Source: BOG-908 sp964242115 | GTDB taxonomy: Bacteria > Pseudomonadota > Alphaproteobacteria > Acetobacterales > Acetobacteraceae | NCBI GenBank assembly: GCA_964242115.1 | Contig: CAXSZX010000004.1 | Coordinates: 124,001 to 188,000 of the forward strand | Direction of reading: 5' to 3' | DNA: 64,000 nucleotides | Part shown: positions 14,715 through 21,897 of the stretch, one piece after another | How positions within the stretch are numbered: the stretch's first letter is position 1 | How the letters are laid out: each line of letters starts with the position of its first letter | The notes under the pieces: model-generated | What the model saw: the letters and a program-made list of their open reading frames with translations, nothing else | The model's database searches: none | What the model was told of the DNA's origin: nothing | Position numbers and translations under genes: made by a program

Positions 14715-17501
14715 ATGCCGATGCTCCCCTCACCCGCCCTGGTCGCCGGCACCGGCCGCGCCGCGCTGCTGACGCCGGACGGCGAGCTGCTCAGCCTGCC
14801 CGCCGACGAGGTGGCCGCGGCACTGCGCACCCTGCCGCCGCCCGTGCTGGTGCACGCGCCGGCCACCTTCCGCCGCCTGAGCCTGCGCGGCGCCCGCGCG
14901 CTGGACCTGCTGGAGCTGTTCGCCTTCGTCCACCCTGCCCGCCCCGCGGCCCCCACCCCGCGCGGCCTGGCGCTGGCCATGCACATCGACCCGCCGCGCG
15001 ACATGGAGGCCGCCGCCTCGCTGCTGCCGGACATCGCCGACGCGCTGCTCTCCCGCCTGCACGCCGGCCGCGCGTTGCCGGTGCACGCCCACGCCGCCGG
15101 CATCGCCGCGCGCATGGGCCGCGCCGGCTGGCTGTGGGCGCCCGCCGTGCTCGCAGCGCTTGAGGACCTGGGCGCCGGCACGGACGGCTTTCGCCCCTGG
15201 CGTCGCCTGCCGGAGTGGGAGGAGCAGGCGCCCGCCCCGCCGCCGGCGTCCCACGCGGTGGCGCCGGCCGAGGCGCGCACCAGGCTCGCACGCCTGCTCG
15301 GGCCGCATGCCGAGCAGCGCCCCGGGCAGGCCGATTACGCGGACGCGGCATCGGCCAGCTTCGCGCCGCGCGAGGTACGCGGCGACCCGCATGTGGTGCT
15401 GGCCGAAGCCGGCACCGGCACCGGCAAGACGCTGGGCTACATCGCACCCGCCAGCCTGTGGGCCGAGCGCAACGGCGCGCCGGTCTGGATCAGCACCTAC
15501 ACCAAGCTGCTGCAGCGCCAGGTGGACGCCGAGCTCGTCCGTCTGCACCCGGACGCCGCAGAGCGCCGCGCCCGCGTGGTGGTCCGCAAGGGGCGTGAGA
15601 ACTACCTCTGCCTGCTGAACCTGGAGGACCAGGTGAGCCAGGCGCTGTCGTCGGGGACCGATGCGCGGCTGATCCCGCTCGGCCTGGTGGCGCGCTGGGT
15701 GCAGGCCACCGGCGACGGCGACCTTTTCGGCGGCGACCTGCCGGGCTGGTTCACCGAGCTGTTCGGCGGCGCCCTGCCGGCCGCCCTGGCCGACCGCCGC
15801 GGCGAGTGCATCCACGGCGCCTGCACGCACTACAAGAAATGCTTCATCGAGCACACCGTGCGCCGCGCCCGCACCGCGCAGCTGGTGGTGGCCAACCACG
15901 CGCTGGTGATGACGCAGGCCGCCTGGCAGGGGCTGGACGACGACACCGTGCCCTCGCGCTACGTGTTCGACGAGGGCCACCACGTCTTCGAGGCGGCCGA
16001 CAGTGCGTTCGCCGCAGAGCTGTCCGGGGTGGAGGGCGCCGAGCTGCGCCGCTGGCTGCTGGGCGCCGAAGGCGGCCGATCGCGCGCGCGGGGCCTCAAG
16101 CGCCGGGTGGACGAGCTGGTCGTGGGCAACGCCGCGCTGGAGGCGCCGCTGGACGCTTTGCTGCACGCCGCCCGCGCGCTGCCTGGTCCGGGCTGGTCGA
16201 TGCGCCTGGCCGACTCGGGGCCGGAGCTTGGCGGGCTCGAGGCCGGCACCGCCAACCCGTTCGAAGCGTTCCTCTCGGCCGCCCGGGCGCAGATCCTCGC
16301 CCGCCTGCCGGGCGACCAGGATGCCGGCGCCCGCACCAGCCTGGAATGCGACGTCTTCCCCGCCAACCCGGCTTGCGAGGCTGCTGCACCCACTCTGGAA
16401 CGCGCCCTTGGCCGCCTGGCCGAGCCGGCGCGCACGCTGCTGACCCGGCTGGAGGAGAAGCTCGACGCCGAGGCGGACGAGCTGGACAGCGCCACCCGCA
16501 GCCGCATCGAGGCCGCCTGCCGGTCGCTGCGCCGGCGCGTGCTGGACCGGGTGAGCGCCTGGCGCGCCATGCTGGCGGCCCTCGGCGAGCCCCGCCCGGA
16601 GCCGGGCGAGCGGCCGGCGCACATCTACTTCCTGCGCCTGGACCGCCGCGAGGGGTTCGACCGCGACGTGGCGTTCTGCCGCCACCACCTCGACCCGACG
16701 CAGCCCTTTGCCATCACCCTGGTGGCGCCGGCGCACGGGCTGCTGATCACGTCGGCCACCCTGCGCGACGCCGGCGGACAGGACGCCGAGGCCGACTGGG
16801 AGGCGGCAGAGGCGCGGGTGGGCGCCTGCCACCTGCCCTCGCCGGCGATCCGCGCCGCGGTCGGCAGCCCGTTCGACTACGCGCGGCAGACACGCGCCTT
16901 CGTGGTCAACGACCTGGGCACAGACATCGCGACGTTGGCCAGCGCCTATCGCACGCTGTTCCTGGCCGCCGGCGGCGGCGGCTTAGGCCTGTTCACCGCC
17001 ATCAGCCGGCTGCGCGCGGTGCACGCGCGCATCGCGCCGGAGCTGGAGGCGGCCGGCATCCCGCTGTTCGCCCAGCACGTGGACGCGATGGACAACACTA
17101 CGCTGGTGGACGTGTTCCGCACCGAGGAGGAAAGCTGTCTGCTGGGCACCGACGCGATGCGCGACGGCGTGGACGTGCCCGGCCGCGCGCTGCGCCTGGT
17201 GGTGTTCGAGCGCGTACCGTGGCCCCGGCCGGACATCCTGCACCGGGAGCGGCGCATCCACCTCAGCGGCGGCGACCCGGCGGGCTACGACGACCGCATT
17301 GCGCGGCTGCGGCTGCGGCAGGCCTTCGGGCGGCTGATCCGCACGGCTACGGACCGCGGGGTGTTCGTGCTGCTGGATCGGCGGACGCCGTCGCGGTTGT
17401 TGTCGGCGATGCCGGCGGGGGTGGCGGTGCAGCGGGTCGGGTTGGCCGAGGCGGTGCGGCAGACGGGGGCGTTCCTGTCTGTGGGCGAGGTTGCGCGGTG
17501 A
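14715..17501 (+). CDS. DinG/XPD-family ATP-dependent DNA helicase
   Basis: 928 residues. After about 200 residues of alpha/beta sequence without clear motifs comes a superfamily 2 Rad3-type helicase. Walker A is AEAGTGTGKT (about 229-238) and the DEAH-type box is DEGHHVFE (about 417). The four iron-sulfur cysteines are one in NYLCLLN (about 298) and three in CIHGACTHYKKC (about 365-376). The C-terminal helicase lobe ends with a QAFGRLIRTATDRG arginine-finger motif. This fits a 5'-3' helicase that unwinds damaged or R-loop DNA. Of the clustered ATGs at 14711, 14715 and 14721, the last two are in frame. Confidence 0.88.
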   Translation: MPMLPSPALVAGTGRAALLTPDGELLSLPADEVAAALRTLPPPVLVHAPATFRRLSLRGARALDLLELFAFVHPARPAAPTPRGLALAMHIDPPRDMEAAASLLPDIADALLSRLHAGRALPVHAHAAGIAARMGRAGWLWAPAVLAALEDLGAGTDGFRPWRRLPEWEEQAPAPPPASHAVAPAEARTRLARLLGPHAEQRPGQADYADAASASFAPREVRGDPHVVLAEAGTGTGKTLGYIAPASLWAERNGAPVWISTYTKLLQRQVDAELVRLHPDAAERRARVVVRKGRENYLCLLNLEDQVSQALSSGTDARLIPLGLVARWVQATGDGDLFGGDLPGWFTELFGGALPAALADRRGECIHGACTHYKKCFIEHTVRRARTAQLVVANHALVMTQAAWQGLDDDTVPSRYVFDEGHHVFEAADSAFAAELSGVEGAELRRWLLGAEGGRSRARGLKRRVDELVVGNAALEAPLDALLHAARALPGPGWSMRLADSGPELGGLEAGTANPFEAFLSAARAQILARLPGDQDAGARTSLECDVFPANPACEAAAPTLERALGRLAEPARTLLTRLEEKLDAEADELDSATRSRIEAACRSLRRRVLDRVSAWRAMLAALGEPRPEPGERPAHIYFLRLDRREGFDRDVAFCRHHLDPTQPFAITLVAPAHGLLITSATLRDAGGQDAEADWEAAEARVGACHLPSPAIRAAVGSPFDYARQTRAFVVNDLGTDIATLASAYRTLFLAAGGGGLGLFTAISRLRAVHARIAPELEAAGIPLFAQHVDAMDNTTLVDVFRTEEESCLLGTDAMRDGVDVPGRALRLVVFERVPWPRPDILHRERRIHLSGGDPAGYDDRIARLRLRQAFGRLIRTATDRGVFVLLDRRTPSRLLSAMPAGVAVQRVGLAEAVRQTGAFLSVGEVAR

Positions 17502-17504
17502 GGT

Positions 17505-17695
17505 AAGGAAGCAAGCAAGCGGTTCTTTTTTGAAAAAAATAACCAGAAAGCTTTTGTCTCTTGGGTGTGGGGCGGTCGACCCGTGCGTGCTAGCGGGGAC
17601 GCCGTCGTGGACGGATGAAACGATACGCTCCACCACGGACTACTTGAGAGAGGCAGGAGTTTTTTGGGTCTTTCTTTAAAAAAAGAACTGCTTGC
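17505..17695. repeat. Intergenic inverted-repeat element, copy 6 (long centre)
   Basis: The left arm AAGCAAGCGGTTC... is a GGTTC-type hairpin and the right arm is GGGTCTTTC...GAACTGCTTGCC. The centre is about 80 bases and lacks GCTGTCGC. With about 145 further bases before the next gene it makes a 341-base gap, in which I see no gene. Confidence 0.75.
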
Positions 17696-17842
17696 CCTGC
17701 TGTCTTTCCGTTCGCGACAACCGGGCTGCAAAGTACGACGTATAGGTCGTTCGGCCCGAGTGATCGGGCGCCTCCACGAAATTGTTGTTACGTTACCGCT
17801 CTGTTCGCGCTAAATAGGACCTGTCTCTTATGGGTCGCGCCG

Positions 17843-18502
17843 ATGCCGCTAGGTTTTTGTAACGTCTGCAAGGCACGCCTTCGTCTCGGACGTGCCACGT
17901 GCCGCGGCTGCGGCACGAAGAAGAAACGGGCCAAGCTGATCCTGTCCTGCGTGATACTGGCGCAGCTCGTTACGATCGGGGTTTACGCGAAGTTCGGCGG
18001 CGGCAAGCCGTCAGGCCCGCAACTCGTCGTCGACCCGCGCGACCTGGCCACGCCGGCCGTGTTGCTGGAGAAGCGGCCGCCGGCCGGCTGGGTCTACTAC
18101 GACACCCGCGACGAACTGATCGGCGACACCACGCACCATGCCCGCGTGCTGAGCCGCAGCGACCCCATGGCCGGCCTGCCCGGCGGCCAGGGCACGACGG
18201 GGGTGCTGGAACTACGCGCGAGTCCCGCCTACGGCCGCAGCGCGGTGGTCAGCCTGCCGCCGGAGGTGAGCGTGGACGTGGCGGGACCGTGCGAGCTGAG
18301 GGTGCAGTTCGACGAGGCGCCGGAAGCTAACTTCGGCGCCTCGGCGTCTGGCGCGGCTGGCCACCTGACACTGTCGGTTGCGGACGTGGACGGGTTCACC
18401 GGCCGCCTGGTGTCTGCGCAGACGATGTCGGTGAGCGCGCGGTTCCCGGGTCGGCCGCCGTTGGAGTTGAGCTTCATGGTGGGTGGGTTGAGTTGGAAGT
18501 AA
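17843..18502 (+). CDS. Zinc-ribbon, single-span membrane protein of unknown function
   Basis: 219 residues. Residues 6-25 carry a zinc-ribbon pattern (FCNVC ... CRGC) followed by a basic patch (GTKKKRAK). One membrane helix spans about residues 31-50 (LILSCVILAQLVTIGVYA). The rest is predicted outside the cytoplasm, with beta-strand-like sequence and no cysteines, metal motif or catalytic pattern I recognise. It stands alone between repeat copies 6 and 7. I do not recognise a family beyond the zinc ribbon. The frame is intact with normal codon use, so it is probably a real gene. Confidence 0.6.
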   Translation: MPLGFCNVCKARLRLGRATCRGCGTKKKRAKLILSCVILAQLVTIGVYAKFGGGKPSGPQLVVDPRDLATPAVLLEKRPPAGWVYYDTRDELIGDTTHHARVLSRSDPMAGLPGGQGTTGVLELRASPAYGRSAVVSLPPEVSVDVAGPCELRVQFDEAPEANFGASASGAAGHLTLSVADVDGFTGRLVSAQTMSVSARFPGRPPLELSFMVGGLSWK

Positions 18503-18503
18503 G

Positions 18504-18637
18504 ACAAGGCAAGCAGTTCTTTTTCGAAAACAAGGACTAGAAGAGTTTCGTCTCTTTGGTATGCGGTGCCGGAGACTCCACGACAGCGCTGAGAAACGCT
18601 TTTTGCTTCTTTTTCTCGAAAAGCAGCGCTTGCTTTC
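18504..18637. repeat. Intergenic inverted-repeat element, copy 7
   Basis: The left arm is AAGCAGTTCTTTTTCGAAAA; the reversed motif CCACGACAGCGCTG is near 18580. The right arm is CTTTTTGCTTCTTTTTCTCGAAAAGCAGCGCTTGC. It lies between convergent genes and abuts both stop codons within 5 bases. Confidence 0.82.
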
Positions 18638-18641
18638 CTTC

Positions 18642-19181
18642 TCAGCCCACCAGCTTCAACACCTCCTGTCGCCCCTGCACGGCCGTGCCGATCTCCGCGA
18701 GGCAAGAGCCCAACTCGTGCACGCAGGCAGCCGTGCCTGGTGCGACGATCGTGCGCAGCTTGTGAGCCAGCGCCACCATCGACAAGTCGGCGCGTAGCAG
18801 CGCCTCCAGGGTCGCGCGCTCGTTTCGTAAGCGTTGCGTCATGCGGTCGGCCTCCGGAACCGGCAGCGCACGCACCCTGCCTTCCAGCGCACCGATGGCC
18901 CGGCTGGTGGCCTCGAGGAACTGCGCCTCTCGCAACATTTCTGGGTCCGGCAGAGGTTGCGCGCGGGAGGGCGGATGGATGTGCTCGCGCCGGAACGCAG
19001 CCTCGGCGGCCTCCACGCTGGCGCGGGCGGCGCTCAGCATCTCGCCGACGCGGGCACGCACCATCAGGTCGTCGGCGCGCAACTGGTTTTCCGCGCGGTA
19101 GAAATTGTAGCCCCAGCCGTGAAACAGGTTGAGCACGACCTGTTCGTCCGGGCCGGCCGCGTAGAACGCGCTCTTCGTCAT
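18642..19181 (-). CDS. Unknown protein coupled to the SPFH-like gene
   Basis: 179 residues, mostly helical, with no signal peptide or membrane segment. The start (MTKSAFYAAGPDEQVVLNLF...) is followed by long amphipathic helices rich in Ala, Arg and Glu, compatible with coiled coil at roughly residues 45-150. Its ATG at 19181 shares a base with the stop of the SPFH-like gene (TGATG), so the two are translationally coupled and probably act together. I do not recognise the family. A scaffold or adaptor role is only a guess from the neighbour. Confidence 0.6.
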   Translation of the reverse strand: MTKSAFYAAGPDEQVVLNLFHGWGYNFYRAENQLRADDLMVRARVGEMLSAARASVEAAEAAFRREHIHPPSRAQPLPDPEMLREAQFLEATSRAIGALEGRVRALPVPEADRMTQRLRNERATLEALLRADLSMVALAHKLRTIVAPGTAACVHELGSCLAEIGTAVQGRQEVLKLVG

Positions 19182-20014
19182 CAGGGCTTGCTCAGGCCGC
19201 TGTCCAGGCTGGGGTAGGTGCCCACCTGCGCGCCGCCGACGTTGAAGGCGACACCCGCGGCGGCGTTCGGCGCGGACACCAGCCCCTTCTCCGCCATGCG
19301 AAGTGCGAGATAGTAGCGCACCGCCTCGATGGGCGAGAGGCCGATCGCCTGCAACGAGATCAGCTCGCGCATCCGTTCGTCCTTCGGCAGGATCAGGATC
19401 TTCAGGTCGTTGAGCAGGATGCCGAACACCTTGAGGAAATCCGTCAGGTGCTGCTTCACGCCCTCGCGGAGTTCGTTGATGTGCTCGTTGATGTTCTCGA
19501 GTTTGGTGACCTGGATCACCTGGTTGATCGCCTGTTCGATGGCCGGGCCTGCGTAGTCGGCGATCTCCTTGGTGTCGATCACGCGGCCGTTGAACGGCAG
19601 GTGGGTGATCAGGTCGAGGGCAGCCTCCTTGCTGTCCACGTGGATGTAGTAGTCCGCCACGTAGGCGACTTCGGCCATCTCGGCGCTGGTGGCGATGCCG
19701 GTGCTGCGCACCAGCAGCTTGCTGCGGTTGACGTAGATGACTTCGTAGACCCACGGGCTGGCGCCGCCGAAGAAACCCTGCACGACGGAGCCGACGATGG
19801 GCTTGTCGGGCGTGACAAGCGCGTACTGGCCGGTCTCATACACCTGAAGCACCGCGCCGCGGGATTTCAGGATGCAGAAATGGTTGGACTCCACCGTAAG
19901 CAGCGAACCGGACACGATGCTTTCGTCGACGATCTTGATCGCCACGTTGCGCGTGCCGAGCATGTCGGTGCCGTCGTTGTTGAGCGCTGTGATGACTTGC
20001 CGGGTCAGGGCCAT
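19181..20014 (-). CDS. SPFH/Band 7-like protein
   Basis: 277 residues. The N-terminal half is beta-rich and resembles a Band 7 domain (SNHFCILKSRGAVLQVYETGQYALVTP, residues about 43-69). The second half contains long helices (residues about 160-225) and a conserved-looking end (LQAIGLSPIEAVRYYLALRMAEKGLVS). There is no clear N-terminal membrane helix, so it resembles the soluble, virion-core-like SPFH branch. Such proteins usually form oligomeric scaffolds at membranes. Family assignment is moderate; the pairing with the 179-residue protein is what the sequence shows directly. Confidence 0.5.
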   Translation of the reverse strand: MALTRQVITALNNDGTDMLGTRNVAIKIVDESIVSGSLLTVESNHFCILKSRGAVLQVYETGQYALVTPDKPIVGSVVQGFFGGASPWVYEVIYVNRSKLLVRSTGIATSAEMAEVAYVADYYIHVDSKEAALDLITHLPFNGRVIDTKEIADYAGPAIEQAINQVIQVTKLENINEHINELREGVKQHLTDFLKVFGILLNDLKILILPKDERMRELISLQAIGLSPIEAVRYYLALRMAEKGLVSAPNAAAGVAFNVGGAQVGTYPSLDSGLSKP

Positions 20015-20078
20015 GGTTTCCTCGCGAAAGCAAAGTGTTGCGCGTTCAATAAGCCTGCATGCGGGCGGGCTTTTGCAA

Positions 20079-20232
20079 AGGCAAGAAAGGCCTTCTTTTT
20101 TGAGAAAAAGAAGCGAAAACCTTTACCCTGTCGCTGACACAGGCACTTCCATCTATCAGCAAACACAAGACTTGGTGCAGGCGACAGAGCAGAATTTTTC
20201 GCTCCTCTTTTAAAAACGACTATTTGCTTGCC
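20079..20232. repeat. Intergenic inverted-repeat element, copy 8
   Basis: The left arm GGCCTTCTTTTTTGAGAAAAAGAAGC is GAAGC-type. The centre has CCCTGTCGCTGAC at 20127 and its partner GGCGACAG at 20180. The right arm is degenerate (TTTTTCGCTCCTCTTTTAAAAACGACTATTTGCTTGCC). It lies between the divergent SPFH-like and radical SAM genes. Confidence 0.7.
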
Positions 20233-20575
20233 TGATCGACCTTGGACGGATTGGTGACATCGTAATTTGAACGTGGAACTCCGGCTTGCCTTGCGCGGGT
20301 GCATCGGCGGCAAAGCCAGCCAGGAAAACCATATGTCGTTACAGGATTACAAGCAAGTTTGACGGCCAGGAAACAAGGCGCGGAGAGCCTGATCCAGGTT
20401 GTATGTCAACGGACGACCTGCGGGCCCGCAGCATGTGACAGCCGAGCACACCCTCGGACGGATCACGCCGGCGTGACCGGCGATACTGGAGCTGGCTCGC
20501 CGCTCCGTGTTCGACAGATCGTGAGAATACACAGGCGCCTCTGCCAGTGGGCGCCAGGCGAACCATCTGGCGGTG
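20233..20575. other. Gene-free upstream region with two perfect palindromes
   Basis: No convincing gene on either strand. TGCGGGCCCGCA (20419-20430) and TCACGCCGGCGTGA (20463-20476) are perfect palindromes 32 bases apart, about 100-160 bases before the radical SAM gene. They may be operators, or simply GC-rich chance palindromes. Confidence 0.35.
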
Positions 20576-21622
20576 ATGGCAACACGACCCTGGATACCCA
20601 AGCGCGTGCTCGCCACGCCCTCCGCCCTGGTGATACCCGAAGGTGCGGCGATGGCGGAGCGCGCCCGTGCCGCCGGCGCCGAGCTGGTGCAGCTGAAATC
20701 CGACCGGCTCGCCGGCCTGCCGGACAGCTATCGCGACGCCAAGACCACCATGGCCATCGTCACCGCAAGTCCCAGCCGGCGCAGGCTGCAGCCGATCCCG
20801 CCGAGTGCCGACTGGCGTTTCGACCTGGCAGAAGGCTGCCCGGCGCATTGCAGCTACTGCTACCTCGCAGGTTCACTGGCCGGACCGCCGATCATCCGCG
20901 TCTACGCCAACCTGGGCGAGATCCTGGCCGAACTGCCGCCGGCGGTGGGCCACGGCCAGATCACGTCCGCGTCGGCCACGCGCTCGGCCGAGGGCACCAC
21001 CTTCGAGTGCTCCTGTTACACCGACCCGCTGGCCATTGAGCACCTGACCGGCGCGCTGGCTACCTGCATCACCCGCTTCGGCGCGTGGGACGCGCCGGTG
21101 CAGTTGCGCTTCACCACGAAGTTCGCCGCCGTGGGGCCGCTGCTTGGGCTGGCGCATCATGGCCGCACGCGGGTGCGCTTCTCGGTGAACGCGACCGCCG
21201 CGGAGCGGCACGAGGGCGGCGCCCCGCGGATGCGCGAGCGGCTCGCGGCACTGCGCGCGATGGCGCAGGCCGGCTACCCGGTGGGGCTTACGGTAGCGCC
21301 GATCATGCGAGTGCCGGACTGGGCCGCCGCCTACGACCTGCTGTTCGCCAACGTGGCAGAAGCGCTCGACGGCGTGACCAGTGTGGACCTGACGGCCGAG
21401 CTGATCACGCATCGCTTCACGCCGAAGTCGAAGAACGTGCTTGCAGGGTGGTACCCGGGCAGCAGCCTCGAGATGGACGAGGCGGCGCGGACGCGGAAGA
21501 CGACGAAATTCGGGTCAGTAAAGTGGGTGTTCCCGAAGGAGCAGATGACGGAGATGCGGGGCGCGCTGGAAGGATCGTTGCGACGGCATCTGCCGGGGGC
21601 GAGAGCGCTTTACTGGACGTAG
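20576..21622 (+). CDS. Spore photoproduct lyase family radical SAM protein
   Basis: 348 residues. The 4Fe-4S cluster cysteines are in CPAHCSYCY at about residues 88-96, the CxxxCxxC radical SAM signature in the SplB context. Further family-like stretches are SCYTDPLAIEHLTG, RFTTKFAAV, RVRFSVNA and ELITHRFTPKSK. Enzymes of this family repair the thymine dimer 'spore photoproduct' in endospore formers, but many non-sporulating proteobacteria carry a related branch whose substrate is uncertain. The ATG at 20576 directly follows a GTG in the same frame. It stands alone, facing the RND operon. Confidence 0.82.
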   Translation: MATRPWIPKRVLATPSALVIPEGAAMAERARAAGAELVQLKSDRLAGLPDSYRDAKTTMAIVTASPSRRRLQPIPPSADWRFDLAEGCPAHCSYCYLAGSLAGPPIIRVYANLGEILAELPPAVGHGQITSASATRSAEGTTFECSCYTDPLAIEHLTGALATCITRFGAWDAPVQLRFTTKFAAVGPLLGLAHHGRTRVRFSVNATAAERHEGGAPRMRERLAALRAMAQAGYPVGLTVAPIMRVPDWAAAYDLLFANVAEALDGVTSVDLTAELITHRFTPKSKNVLAGWYPGSSLEMDEAARTRKTTKFGSVKWVFPKEQMTEMRGALEGSLRRHLPGARALYWT

Positions 21623-21623
21623 A

Positions 21624-21867
21624 AGCGAAGCAAGCACTTCTTGTTTTAAGAAAAAAGCAAAAAACTTTGTCAGCGCTGTCGCAGACCAATTTGCCAGCGC
21701 GCGCGTGTAGGACAAACCAGTCGCTTCGGATTACGCCGTCTTGAAACCCCTGCTTTTTGGACAGCAGCACCACTTTTGTCTCTGCTGTCGCGGATTTTCT
21801 GCAGCAAGCGCCCAAGGAGACAAAGGTTTTTTGGTTCTTTTCTTCAAAATAGAACCGCTTGCTTGCT
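21624..21867. repeat. Intergenic inverted-repeat element, copy 9 (one and a half units)
   Basis: One left arm at about 21630-21680 ends in CGCTGTCGCAGAC. A second left-arm-like piece at about 21740-21800 ends in TGCTGTCGCGGA, and a single GGTTC-type right arm ends at 21867. It looks like an element with a duplicated or invaded left half. It lies between convergent genes. Confidence 0.75.
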
Positions 21868-21897
21868 TTTGGACAGTCAACACTACAACCGTTTAGG

